64,000 nucleotides of DNA from RGIG9115 sp045603225 (GTDB lineage: Bacteria > Bacillota > Clostridia > UBA1381), in contig JAZULT010000070.1 in the NCBI GenBank assembly GCA_045603225.1, forward strand, positions 134,125 through 198,124, in the 5' to 3' direction. Shown here piece after piece: positions 28,116-37,945 of this stretch; positions within the stretch are counted from its first letter, which is position 1; each line of letters starts with the position of its first letter. Made by a program: the position numbers and the translations under genes. A model generated the notes under the pieces. It saw only the letters and a program-made list of their open reading frames with translations, was not told the origin of the DNA and searched no databases.

Positions 28116-30104
28116 ATGAAAAAAATCAAGACATTAATTCTTTCTTCTGTTGTGGCAGTTCAGTCTATGGGAATTCTTCCTGCTCAGGCAATTGAAATTG
28201 AAAATGCATGGACAATTTCGCATTATGGTGCGTTTGCAGATGATACCGGAAAATACAGTGCTGAGATTACAGACACAAGCGTGTATGACGGCTCTAAGGC
28301 ACTCTATGTGAAATGTCCTGAGTCACAGAAAAATGAAGAAAACTATATTGAGATTGCAAACACTTTGAAAGAAGCATTGGCTGAGGAAACATATACACTT
28401 AAATTTTATTCTAAAAAGAGTAATAAATCTGTTCATGGTGAAGTGTTTGTAGGTGATATGAACTTTTCTGTCAGTGATATGACTGAAAAGTCAGTTGAAT
28501 CACCGTATGACGGAAGCACGTGGAAGGAATACTCAATTACATTTGATTATTCGGGCGACAGTCAGAATAAACTCGGATTTCGATTTTTTGAGAAAATCCA
28601 GAGCTATGCTATAGATAATGTGTCACTTTTTAAAGAGGGAACTTCGGTAAATCTTGTAGATGACGAAGGCTTTGAGGATTATTTTGAGGGCTTAAGTCAG
28701 GAAGTATATGACAGAACAGGATATGTTCCGACTAACGTAAAGGATTATCCGGGAAATAATCAGATTGTCCTGATGTGGACAAATCCCACAAGTGAAGATT
28801 TGTCAGCTGTGAAGCTCTATGAAATAACTGATGACGGAGATGTTCTTGTAACTGATGAATTATCAGTTACAGCCGGAGGAGCAGTATCATACAGTGTGAC
28901 AGGTCTGGCTGATAAAACAAGTCATCAATACAAGATAGTATTTTCATTCACGGGTAAAGAAGACACTGTGTGGTATGTAGGTTCAAAAGCTGATGCTACA
29001 AAGGAATTTTCAATAGGCTCATGGACAATGTACAGACATTACAATAATGATGTCGGTGTTGCTAAAGGAAGCATAGAAGTAGACGAGAGCGAGTCGTACA
29101 GCGGAAATGCATCTGTAAAGTTTGTATGTGATATGCCAACTATACAATCTAATGTGTTTATAAGACTTAATCAGAATCTTAACATGACAAATGGAAAAAA
29201 ATATAAAGTGTCATTCTGGGCGAAGGGTGATAACGTGTCTTTCCTTAAGGCATATCCCGAGGGAGCAAAATATGATAATTCTGAAGAAAAGGTTCCGGGT
29301 TTTGAAGGCGATGTAGACTGGACGCATTATGAATATGAATATACGTATGCCGGAAAACGCAATATAATGTTTATTGTTGAGCAACAGGCGGATGCAATCT
29401 GGATTGACGATGTTGAATGTTATGAGCTTGATGACGAAGGAAATCCGACAGGAACAAATCTTGTCTATGACAGCGGTTTTGAAGGCATTAAGTCATCGGT
29501 TACAACAAAGGTTTCAGACTTAACAGCCGAATCCGAGCTTGATACAATGACACTCAGCTGGAAAATTCCGTCGGGAGACTATGCAGGTGCTAATATATAT
29601 CAGAAGGTATTTGACGAATATGAATACCGTGGAACACTTAACAAGGATATTTCAGAGCTTAAAATAAACGGTCTTAATATGGGTAGTGAATATTCATTCA
29701 GGATTGCGGCTCTTAATTCAAGCGGCGTTGAAGGTGAGGCACAGGAAATAACTGCCGAGGTTGAAATTCCTGACTATATTATAAATCAGCCTGTACTTAA
29801 AAAAGACGGTGAAGTTGTTTCAGAAATTTCGGGAGTCGGAACTTACAGTGTAACAATTCCGGGAAAGAATAACGGCTTTGAAAACGGCTTTGAATTTGAA
29901 CAGCTTGTAGCTGTATATAACGGTAAACGTATGGAAAAGCTTTATTCTTCAAAAATCAACGTACCGCAAAAGCATCCTTACGCTTCCTATACGGATAATG
30001 TATGTGAATTTACAATTTCACAGGACGGCGATTACAGCGTAGAGGTTTATGTTATAGATGCAAGAGGAAATCTTAATTTATTCTATAGACCGTTATTTTA
30101 CTAA
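28116..30104 (+). CDS. Secreted two-CBM, two-Fn3 surface protein
   Basis: 662 residues; signal peptide to ~25 (GILPAQA). Two CBM4/9-like beta-sandwich modules (~28-175 and ~294-455) each end in the typical 'IDDVE/IDNVS...GTSVNLVDDEGFE' pattern. Each is followed by an Fn3-like domain (~200-290, ~462-552; IVLMWTNPTSED, MTLSWKIPSG). The C-terminal domain (~553-662) resembles the WD tail of its neighbours (LVAVYNGKRMEKLYSSKINV) but ends VYVIDARGNLNLFYRPLFY, lacking the WD. No catalytic motif. It follows the previous gene by 3 bp with GGAGGG inside that gene. Likely a surface glycan-binding component of module B. Confidence 0.8.
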   Translation: MKKIKTLILSSVVAVQSMGILPAQAIEIENAWTISHYGAFADDTGKYSAEITDTSVYDGSKALYVKCPESQKNEENYIEIANTLKEALAEETYTLKFYSKKSNKSVHGEVFVGDMNFSVSDMTEKSVESPYDGSTWKEYSITFDYSGDSQNKLGFRFFEKIQSYAIDNVSLFKEGTSVNLVDDEGFEDYFEGLSQEVYDRTGYVPTNVKDYPGNNQIVLMWTNPTSEDLSAVKLYEITDDGDVLVTDELSVTAGGAVSYSVTGLADKTSHQYKIVFSFTGKEDTVWYVGSKADATKEFSIGSWTMYRHYNNDVGVAKGSIEVDESESYSGNASVKFVCDMPTIQSNVFIRLNQNLNMTNGKKYKVSFWAKGDNVSFLKAYPEGAKYDNSEEKVPGFEGDVDWTHYEYEYTYAGKRNIMFIVEQQADAIWIDDVECYELDDEGNPTGTNLVYDSGFEGIKSSVTTKVSDLTAESELDTMTLSWKIPSGDYAGANIYQKVFDEYEYRGTLNKDISELKINGLNMGSEYSFRIAALNSSGVEGEAQEITAEVEIPDYIINQPVLKKDGEVVSEISGVGTYSVTIPGKNNGFENGFEFEQLVAVYNGKRMEKLYSSKINVPQKHPYASYTDNVCEFTISQDGDYSVEVYVIDARGNLNLFYRPLFY

Positions 30105-30135
30105 GATCATAAAAGTGTAGATATATATTAAATTG

Positions 30136-30192
30136 ATAACATAAAACCGGTCATGTTATTGATAAGCATATATTTCATCACTGTGATAAATA
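30136..30192 (+). promoter_or_regulatory. Intergenic hairpin and ATCAC/GTGAT palindrome upstream of the CBM gene
   Basis: The 113-bp gap holds ATAACAT (30136-30142) / ATGTTAT (30153-30159), a 7-bp hairpin without a T tract. It also holds the dyad ATCAC-T-GTGAT (30177-30187), similar to the TATCAC half-sites of the operon B promoter but in inverted orientation. It may be a secondary AraC-controlled promoter or an mRNA processing site. I see no convincing -35/-10 pair. Confidence 0.4.
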
Positions 30193-30217
30193 TTAATAAA
30201 AAGGAGAGTATTTAATT

Positions 30218-33103
30218 ATGAAAGTAAAGAAAATTATCAGTTCAGTTTTAGCACTGGCTATGATGCCGGCAGTTTTCTCAGCTGAAGCAGTTGCTGCAAA
30301 ATACGAAGGCGTTCCGGCACAGTTCCCGTGGGGTACATACAAAATAGTATACAACACAGGCAACACAAAATGGGATATGGACAAGGATTATGCTACAATA
30401 TCCTCAACTGAGGGCTATAACGGAAGTGCAGGTATGGTATTTAACGTTGGTTCATCACTTGAAGCAAACAGATATATGGATCTTTCGACAAGAAAGCTTA
30501 ATGCTGTTATGACAAGCGGTAACACATACCGTCTCAGCTACAAGATAAAGGGAAGCGGCGGAAATTTCCCGATACTTACAGGAACAAACGAGAGATATCA
30601 TTACAGCAACATGACTAAAGAGGATTTAGGAAATGGCTGGACATATTGTTATACAGATGCTACTCTTACAGCTAACAGAGATTCAATCCATTTCTTCCTT
30701 GAAGAAAACATGAATTATGTAATTGACGACCTTTCTGTTAAACAGGTTATTGACGGACAGCCGTCAGGTACAGAGCTTATCATAAACGGTGATTTTGAAA
30801 CATATAACCCCGGTGAAAAGCTTGAATGGGAAAATGAACGTACTGTATCTTCATCATGGAAATATCACAGAAATGGTAACTGTACGGATACAGTAAATTA
30901 TATCATGAAGCCAACAAGAAAGTATGCACGTACAGGAAACTACGGAATGTACTTTAAGTTTGGCGGAACTTATGCAAGCAATGCATTTATGTTTGCATAT
31001 CCTGCTACAAATCCAAAATCACCGATAACAAGTGCCGCTGATTATGTGATTGAGTTCTATGCAAAGGGCGGCGTTATGGATCTTAATAACGCAAGAGTAG
31101 GATATAACTGTACAGGATCTCCCGAAAATACAGCATGGGTTCGATTCACAAATATGGAAATAAGCGAGCCTGATGCAGACGGTTGGAGAAAGTATTCATA
31201 TACTTTAGATGGTGATACAATTGTAGAAAGCAACTGGTTCTGGATTTTTGCTGAAAACAGAGCAGAATTTGCTGTTGATGACGTGAAATTCTATTCAACT
31301 GCAAATCCGGACGTAAATCTTATTTCAGACGGTGGATTTGAAAACTCATATGAAGAAGATATCTTAAATTCAACGATAGAAAGTAATGTCTGGAACACAC
31401 ATAAAAGCGGTGCTACAGCTACCGATGCAACAAACTATTTTATGAAGCCGACAAATAAGCTTGCACGTTCAGGCGATTATTCAATGTATTTCCACTTTGG
31501 CGGCGGATATGCAAGTAATGCATGGATGATGAAAAATGTCAATCCCGGACCTTCTGTAACAGTTACCGATGATGCAGATTATGTTCTTGAAGCTTATATA
31601 AACGGTTACGTTTCAAATCCGAAGCATTTAAGAATAGGTTACAATATTACAGATGGAAACTTTAAAAACTTAACATCTTGGGTATATCTTTCTGATATGA
31701 CTAAGGGTGAAACTGATGCAAACGGCTGGACAAAGTATACATATACATTTGACGGTTCAACAATTAAGGGTAACTCATGGTTCTGGATTATGCTCGAAAA
31801 TACTGCATCATTTGCAATTGACGATTTGAAGTTATATTCAACAGCTGCACCTGAAAAGAATCTTATCAATGACGGTGGCTTTGAAAATAATGACGATTCA
31901 ACAGTAGCTGAAACAGAAGCAGTTAACCTTATGTCTTATGCGACAATTAATTCATCACGCACAGGCTACGGTGTGAATATTTCATGGACAAACCCGAACA
32001 ATGATAAGATTGAAAACATAAAAGTATATCTTAAGGGAGCAGAAGTATACCAGGCACCACTTAATCTGTCAGCTAATGCATTTAACCAGGTTTATGTGAG
32101 AGGTACTACAAGTGCGACAGAATATGATGTTAAGGTTGTAATGCAGATTGACGGTAAAAACTATGAAACAGCAATAAAAGCACCTGCAACAACAAATGCT
32201 CAGACTTATGAAATCGATGGCTGGAAGGTTGACCGTTTCAATGCTATGAACGGAAACTATCCGATACATTCTAACTTCAATGTATCTGTTGATAATAATG
32301 TAAAATATACAGGTGACGCATCATTGAAGATGCAGATAAACAGACCTACTGAAATCAGCGGATTGTATCCGAATGTTTCTCAGAATGTAAGATTTACAAC
32401 TGATTCTGAATATCTTCTCACTTTCGCTGCAAAGACTGAGAATATTTCAGATTTCAAGGTTATGCTTCAGAAGTCTTCAGGCGATACAGTTGTTACATCA
32501 CCTGAGCTTATCAGCATTAACGGAACAAATAATTGGGCATTGTATGAAGTTACATTAAATGCAGATGAAGTTGCAGATACAAACTTCTTTGATTATGACA
32601 GCCAAACAGAGTATGACGCATCACTTATGTTCTGTGCTGACGCAGGTACAGGTAATGTATGGATTGATGATGTTGAACTTTACGAGTATTCATGGGGAGA
32701 AAAGGTAGGTTCAAACCTTATTTCTACAGGCGGATTTGAAAAGTTTGTAGTTGAAGATGCTGAATTTGTTCTTGTAACAGAAGATGGAAGCAAAGAGCTT
32801 ACAGCTCTTGAAGCAGGTAATGTTGAAGTAACAGCAAAGATTGCTAACTATTCAATGGGAGCTGACTTTAACGCTGCTGTTATCGTAGCACTTTATAACG
32901 GTAATAAGCTTGAAAGCGTTACACTCATGGAAAGAGCAGTTGTAGAATCATCACAGGAAATCCCGGCAGATGAATTTACTGCAAAGGTTACTGTTCCTGA
33001 CCTTTCAACAGGCGATTACATGATTAAGGTTATGTACTGGAACGGTACGGGTACAATGACTCCGCTGAAAGATACTTGCGATATACTCGTTCCTGCTGAA
33101 TAA
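30218..33103 (+). CDS. Secreted multi-CBM protein with WD tail
   Basis: 961 residues with a signal peptide to ~26. At least four CBM4/9-like modules are visible (~30-185, ~190-360, ~365-555, ~668-840). The second and third are a recent internal duplication (matching FGGTYASNAFMF and FGGGYASNAWMM; NWFWIFAENRAEFAVDD and SWFWIMLENTASFAIDD). An Fn3-like domain lies at ~565-665 (GVNISWTNPNND). The C-terminal WD tail (~845-961) ends in VMYWNGTGTMTPLKD. No catalytic motif. Ribosome site AAAGGAG. It is flanked by a 113-bp gap with a hairpin upstream and a strong terminator downstream, so its mRNA level may differ from the rest of operon B. Likely a major surface polysaccharide-binding protein. Confidence 0.8.
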   Translation: MKVKKIISSVLALAMMPAVFSAEAVAAKYEGVPAQFPWGTYKIVYNTGNTKWDMDKDYATISSTEGYNGSAGMVFNVGSSLEANRYMDLSTRKLNAVMTSGNTYRLSYKIKGSGGNFPILTGTNERYHYSNMTKEDLGNGWTYCYTDATLTANRDSIHFFLEENMNYVIDDLSVKQVIDGQPSGTELIINGDFETYNPGEKLEWENERTVSSSWKYHRNGNCTDTVNYIMKPTRKYARTGNYGMYFKFGGTYASNAFMFAYPATNPKSPITSAADYVIEFYAKGGVMDLNNARVGYNCTGSPENTAWVRFTNMEISEPDADGWRKYSYTLDGDTIVESNWFWIFAENRAEFAVDDVKFYSTANPDVNLISDGGFENSYEEDILNSTIESNVWNTHKSGATATDATNYFMKPTNKLARSGDYSMYFHFGGGYASNAWMMKNVNPGPSVTVTDDADYVLEAYINGYVSNPKHLRIGYNITDGNFKNLTSWVYLSDMTKGETDANGWTKYTYTFDGSTIKGNSWFWIMLENTASFAIDDLKLYSTAAPEKNLINDGGFENNDDSTVAETEAVNLMSYATINSSRTGYGVNISWTNPNNDKIENIKVYLKGAEVYQAPLNLSANAFNQVYVRGTTSATEYDVKVVMQIDGKNYETAIKAPATTNAQTYEIDGWKVDRFNAMNGNYPIHSNFNVSVDNNVKYTGDASLKMQINRPTEISGLYPNVSQNVRFTTDSEYLLTFAAKTENISDFKVMLQKSSGDTVVTSPELISINGTNNWALYEVTLNADEVADTNFFDYDSQTEYDASLMFCADAGTGNVWIDDVELYEYSWGEKVGSNLISTGGFEKFVVEDAEFVLVTEDGSKELTALEAGNVEVTAKIANYSMGADFNAAVIVALYNGNKLESVTLMERAVVESSQEIPADEFTAKVTVPDLSTGDYMIKVMYWNGTGTMTPLKDTCDILVPAE

Positions 33104-33133
33104 TAATCTTCATATATTTTATAATGCAAAGAC

Positions 33134-33237
33134 CGGTTGAATTATAAAATTATGATTTGATTTTGTGATACAGGGCAGTGGATATGCCGCTGCGAAAACA
33201 GCGACTGTTCACTGCCCTTGTCTTTTTATTTCAACCG
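33134..33237 (+). terminator. Strong nested terminator between the CBM gene and the GH42-like gene
   Basis: AGGGCAGTG (33172-33180) pairs perfectly with CACTGCCCT (33210-33218), with an inner GCTG/CAGC stem, and is followed by TCTTTTTA. An outer 8-bp stem CGGTTGAA (33134-33141) / TTCAACCG (33230-33237) encloses the whole and competes with the T tract. It could be a plain intrinsic terminator with read-through, or an attenuator adjusting the following glycosidase genes. Confidence 0.75.
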
Positions 33238-33271
33238 ACGTTTATTTTAAACGAAAGGAATACATAAAATT

Positions 33272-36200
33272 ATGGCAAAATTAAAGAAAATAATGTCTGC
33301 TGTGTTATCTTCTGCATTGCTTCTTTCGACTTTTACCTTGCCTGTAAAAGCAGAATCAGAAATTGCAGGCTGGACAATGAGTGTTCTTGGCGGTGCCGAT
33401 GTATGGGCAGAACTTGATTATGATACAGTTAAAAGCGGAAATTCCTCGCTTAAAATTGTAAATAAAACACCAAAGGAATCTAATGTATACGGAAGATATA
33501 TAACACCTGTTGCAGTTGAGAAAGATAAGCAATATCGTGTTTCCCTGCAGGCGAAATCTTTACGTTCAACAGATGTGTACATATTGTTCGACTGGGGTTA
33601 CAGATATTCTCTGACTCCACTCGGCGGTACATACGACTGGACAAACTATGAATTTTTATATACAGCAACAAAAACAGGAACTCAGGAGCTGGGTATACTG
33701 GTTGACGGAGCTTCAAAATCACTCTGGATAGATGACCTTTTGGTAATTGACCCTGAAACAGGTGAAAATATTGTTCAGAATTCTCATTTTGAAGGTAAAA
33801 ATAAAACTGAAACGGATATTTTTGATGCCGGATTATCTGATGTACAGGATAAGGTGAACAACTCTGAATATTTCACAGAAGATGATTTTAACAAAATAAG
33901 TGCATCATTTGAAAACTTTCAGATAAGAGAAGAAAAAAATCTTGTCATAGATGGTGACAAATCTGATTGGGAAAGCCATACACCTATGATACTTCCAAGC
34001 TCTCCGGGGCAGTATGTCAGACTAATGGATACAATCAGTGTTATGGATATAACGGCAGAATGCAAAATGGCATACGATGCTGAAAATTTCTACGGCATGG
34101 TTGAGGTAACCGACGATATACATCATTATATCGGTGGTGGTGATTTCTGGAAAGGCGACGGTGCACAGATTGCATTTTCAGGCTTTGAAGGAATCTTCGG
34201 TAAGGAAATAGGTGTTGTATACAATCCCGAAACTAAAAAAGGTGAAATTTACAGCGGTTATATCGGTGATAATGATATAGCACGTATGGATATTGCCTGT
34301 TCGCAGAAAGAAAACAAGACAGTTTATGAATTTAAAATTCCGTGGGATACCCTTTTCGATAAAAAGCCTGAAAAAATGCTTTTCAATATCCTTGTAAATG
34401 ACAACGACGGGGAAGGCAGAGGCTATTGCTTTGAAATCGTACCGGGAATTTGTATGGAAAAGAACAATGCTGAGTTCCCGACCTGCGAAATGGTATCGGG
34501 TGATTCTGACTGGTCGGTTTGGATTGATTCTCCGAGAGAAGGAATTGAAAAAATCGAACATGAGTTTGACTTTTATCTCTTAAACCGCAGTGATGAAGAA
34601 AAGACTTTGGCGGTAGAAAATATTACCGACGGAAGCAACGAGGTTATAACACTTCCTCCGCATACTGCCTCAAAACGTGTTATCAAAAAGATATACGAAA
34701 GCTATGGCAGTGAAAAACTTGAATTCAAAGTTAGTGACGGTGAAAATGATATTAATTATACATTTGATGTTGAAATTTTAAGAACTCCTGTCACTGAAGA
34801 AATGGTAAACGGATTTATTGAAGAGCTTCATGTATATGAAAAGAATGTTAAGGAGCTTCTTGATAAATGCGAAAAGGCGGGAATACCGACCGATTATGAA
34901 ATGATTCATTACCGCATAATCGAACGCTTTGACGAATACTGGCTTGAAGACGTTGCCCATGGCGACTATTCAAGAATATATTACAACAAAGAAACCATTG
35001 ACGCACTTTACAAGGAAACAATGGAAAATCTTCAAGGCTATCTTGACGGTACAAAAGAAGCTAAGGTTGTTCCTCATTATATCACAAGCGACATGACTAT
35101 TGACGGTCAATCCACAATTGCAACTGTTGAGATAAACGGAAAAGAAGAAGAAAGACCTGTATTCTTTGTAGGAACGGGACATGTGGATTCTGCAAAATCT
35201 GATGTATTGACATTCGGTGAATGGGGATTCAATACAACACAGATGGAGGTAGGCCCAAGCTACGTTATGAAAGCGGCAGACCCCTGGACAAAATTCCCGT
35301 ACGGTTCTCCGTCGTTCAGCGCCGCAAGAGATAAGAATGAAAAAGCAGAGGGCGAATATTCGCTTAAAATCACTTACGACTCAGAACAGAAAGCTAACCG
35401 ATACTATGCAATATATCAATCGGTTGGAGTTGAAGCAGGAAAAACATATGAGCTTAAAGGAAAGATTAAAGCTGAGGAAGCAGGTAATATATGGATTTCT
35501 GCAAATGACTGGAATGACAGATTTTATATGTCGGGCACATATGACTGGAAGGATTTCTCAGTGAAATTTACTGTACCTCAGGGAAAAGGTTCGACCATTA
35601 TAAGACTTTTGGTGGAAAGTCCGACAAAGGCATTTTATCTTGACGACCTGAGCTTTACAGAAACAGAAAGCGGAAATAATATTCTTGCAGGCGGAGATTT
35701 TGAAGGCTTTAATGCTCCTGAGCTTCAGGATAAATATGTATTTGATGATGACTGTTATCATACAGAAAGAGCAAGACAGATTCTTGAAGATGCAGAAGAC
35801 GGAAATATCGCATTTGATTTCCTTATCTCACCGCATTATTTCTTCTCTGCCTTGATTTCAAAATATAATATGGCACCTGAGAAAGTAGGATTCCTTAAAT
35901 ACAATGTAAATGACCCGAAGGCGAAAGAGCTTATTGAGGATTACTTAAGAGCGTTCATTCCTGTAATAGCAGAGTATGACTCCCTTAAGAGCATCTGTAT
36001 AACAAATGAGCCGTCATTCTTCTCAAACAGTATTGAGGCTTTCTATCTTGAAGACTGGCAGAACTACTTAAGAGAGCTTTATGCAAATGATATTTCAAAG
36101 CTCAATGAAGCTTACAGAAGTGAGTTTACAGATTTTACTGAAGTTGATATGCTTTCAGATATACAAAATCCTGCAAAGCTCTACGACTATAAAGTATATA

Positions 36201-37930
36201 ATGACAGAATTTTTGCGGGCTGGCACAAATGGATGGCAGATATTATTAAAGAACTCGCACCGGGTATTCCTCTTCATATGAAGGTTATGGGTTATACTGC
36301 ATCTAACAGATTCCATGCATCACTTGACATGAGCAACAACGGAACAGGATATATGGAATACAAAGACTTCCTTGAAATAAACGGCTGTGACTACTGGAAT
36401 TATTATAATGACAATGTAGAGCCGCTTGTAAAGGAAATGTGGTACGATTACATGACAAGCGTTAAGAATGCACCTGTATTTAATACTGAAGACCATGTTA
36501 TTCCTGATGGTGACTCTGATTATGCTCCGGAACACGCAGATTATGTAGCTCAGGATATTTATCAGGGTGCAATACACGGACGTGCAAATTCGGTTATGTG
36601 GGTATGGGGATTTGATTATGATAAATCTCATGTTCTTAACGGAAGCTTTATGCGTCGTCCTGACGTTATTTCAAAGGTTGGTAAAGCAACATACGACCTT
36701 AACCGTAATGCATATCAGATAACTGCACTTCAGAATGAAGAACGTGAAATGGGAATTATTTATTCAAATCCCGATATGCTCCTTAACGGAACAGGCATGA
36801 CTGCTGCGTATGAAGTATACGAGGCGGCAATGTTTAACGGTAAGAGAGTTAAGTTTATAACAGAATCAAATGCACCGTCAATGCACGATTGCAAGATAGT
36901 TGTTGTACCTTATACCAGCTACATAACAAAGGATATGCTTGATACATTAAAGCAGTATGTTGAAAACGGCGGACGTGTTGTTATTCTTGGTAATGACAGA
37001 CTGTCTCTTGACGATCATGCACTTTCACACGACAGAAATACAGTTGATTATATTATAAACAATTCAACAGTAATTCCGTATGAAGGCGACAACAGCGGTG
37101 TAACAAATATGACTTCTGAAGAATTGTGCGGAAAAATTCGTGATATATTAAAAGAAGAAAAACTGTACAACATTTCAGTGAGAGATGCACAGACGGGTGA
37201 GCCTGTGTACATGATGGAGTATAACACTGCTGTATATGACGGTAAGCTTCTTATAAACCTTGCAAATATCGGTGAGGAGAAAAACGTTAAGGTGTACGCA
37301 GGTGATAAGGAAATTTCTTCATCTGTTGAACTCAGAAGCGGTGAAGCTATGGGAAGCGTTGTAACTGTCGGTAAATATCAGTCGATTACTCTCGAAGCAA
37401 AGCTTGATAATGTATTTGTTGATACATTCGGTCACTGGGCAGAAGCTGATATAACTTATCTTAAGCAAAAAGGCATTGTAAGCGGAATGAGCGAATCAAG
37501 ATATGTTCCCGAAGGAACTGCAACAAGAGCAGAGTTTCTTGCGCTTCTTATGAGAAGTGCCGGTTTTGCAGATGCTGAATATGCAGGCGGATTCGGGGAT
37601 GTTAGAAATGATGACTGGTTTGCAAACAATGTGGCTGTTGCATTAAGAGAAGGTATTGTTGATCGTGCAGACAGTTTCAGACCAAATGAAAAGATTACCC
37701 GTGAAGAAATGTGTGATATGCTCGTAAGATGCTACGAAAAAGCAAAAGGCAGTATTTCGGTATCAGGAGATTTGTCTTTTACCGATAATGATAAGATTGT
37801 TAATAAGGAAATTGTTTCAAAAGCAGTTTCTGCAGGACTTATGCGCGGAAATGACAATGGTTCTTTCGAGCCGGATGATACAGCAACAAGAGCAGAGGTA
37901 GCCACAGTAATTAAAAGATATATAGGATAA
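33272..37930 (+). CDS. SLH-anchored GH42-like glycosidase with CBM nested in the barrel
   Basis: 1552 residues; signal peptide to ~27 (TLPVKA). Order: CBM4/9-like (~30-180), CBM9-like (~222-410, VIDGDKSDWES), beta-domain, a helical segment with GIPTDYEMIHYRIIERF (~505-600), and a clan GH-A barrel (~600-1180). The barrel is interrupted at ~673-813 by a CBM4/9-like module (ending LDDLSFTETESGNN), inserted after VGPSYVM and before the SPHYFFS motif. Likely catalytic residues are Glu913 (ITNEPSF) and Glu1073 (FNTEDHV). A GH42 middle-domain-like Rossmann part follows (IVVVPYTSYI, ENGGRVVILGN), then three SLH domains (~1383-1552; TRAE, TREE, TRAE). A wall-bound retaining glycosidase, related to beta-galactosidase clans; substrate unknown. 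Paralogue of the next gene. Confidence 0.85.
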   Translation: MAKLKKIMSAVLSSALLLSTFTLPVKAESEIAGWTMSVLGGADVWAELDYDTVKSGNSSLKIVNKTPKESNVYGRYITPVAVEKDKQYRVSLQAKSLRSTDVYILFDWGYRYSLTPLGGTYDWTNYEFLYTATKTGTQELGILVDGASKSLWIDDLLVIDPETGENIVQNSHFEGKNKTETDIFDAGLSDVQDKVNNSEYFTEDDFNKISASFENFQIREEKNLVIDGDKSDWESHTPMILPSSPGQYVRLMDTISVMDITAECKMAYDAENFYGMVEVTDDIHHYIGGGDFWKGDGAQIAFSGFEGIFGKEIGVVYNPETKKGEIYSGYIGDNDIARMDIACSQKENKTVYEFKIPWDTLFDKKPEKMLFNILVNDNDGEGRGYCFEIVPGICMEKNNAEFPTCEMVSGDSDWSVWIDSPREGIEKIEHEFDFYLLNRSDEEKTLAVENITDGSNEVITLPPHTASKRVIKKIYESYGSEKLEFKVSDGENDINYTFDVEILRTPVTEEMVNGFIEELHVYEKNVKELLDKCEKAGIPTDYEMIHYRIIERFDEYWLEDVAHGDYSRIYYNKETIDALYKETMENLQGYLDGTKEAKVVPHYITSDMTIDGQSTIATVEINGKEEERPVFFVGTGHVDSAKSDVLTFGEWGFNTTQMEVGPSYVMKAADPWTKFPYGSPSFSAARDKNEKAEGEYSLKITYDSEQKANRYYAIYQSVGVEAGKTYELKGKIKAEEAGNIWISANDWNDRFYMSGTYDWKDFSVKFTVPQGKGSTIIRLLVESPTKAFYLDDLSFTETESGNNILAGGDFEGFNAPELQDKYVFDDDCYHTERARQILEDAEDGNIAFDFLISPHYFFSALISKYNMAPEKVGFLKYNVNDPKAKELIEDYLRAFIPVIAEYDSLKSICITNEPSFFSNSIEAFYLEDWQNYLRELYANDISKLNEAYRSEFTDFTEVDMLSDIQNPAKLYDYKVYNDRIFAGWHKWMADIIKELAPGIPLHMKVMGYTASNRFHASLDMSNNGTGYMEYKDFLEINGCDYWNYYNDNVEPLVKEMWYDYMTSVKNAPVFNTEDHVIPDGDSDYAPEHADYVAQDIYQGAIHGRANSVMWVWGFDYDKSHVLNGSFMRRPDVISKVGKATYDLNRNAYQITALQNEEREMGIIYSNPDMLLNGTGMTAAYEVYEAAMFNGKRVKFITESNAPSMHDCKIVVVPYTSYITKDMLDTLKQYVENGGRVVILGNDRLSLDDHALSHDRNTVDYIINNSTVIPYEGDNSGVTNMTSEELCGKIRDILKEEKLYNISVRDAQTGEPVYMMEYNTAVYDGKLLINLANIGEEKNVKVYAGDKEISSSVELRSGEAMGSVVTVGKYQSITLEAKLDNVFVDTFGHWAEADITYLKQKGIVSGMSESRYVPEGTATRAEFLALLMRSAGFADAEYAGGFGDVRNDDWFANNVAVALREGIVDRADSFRPNEKITREEMCDMLVRCYEKAKGSISVSGDLSFTDNDKIVNKEIVSKAVSAGLMRGNDNGSFEPDDTATRAEVATVIKRYIG

Positions 37931-37945
37931 AAAGCGGAGGGGAAA

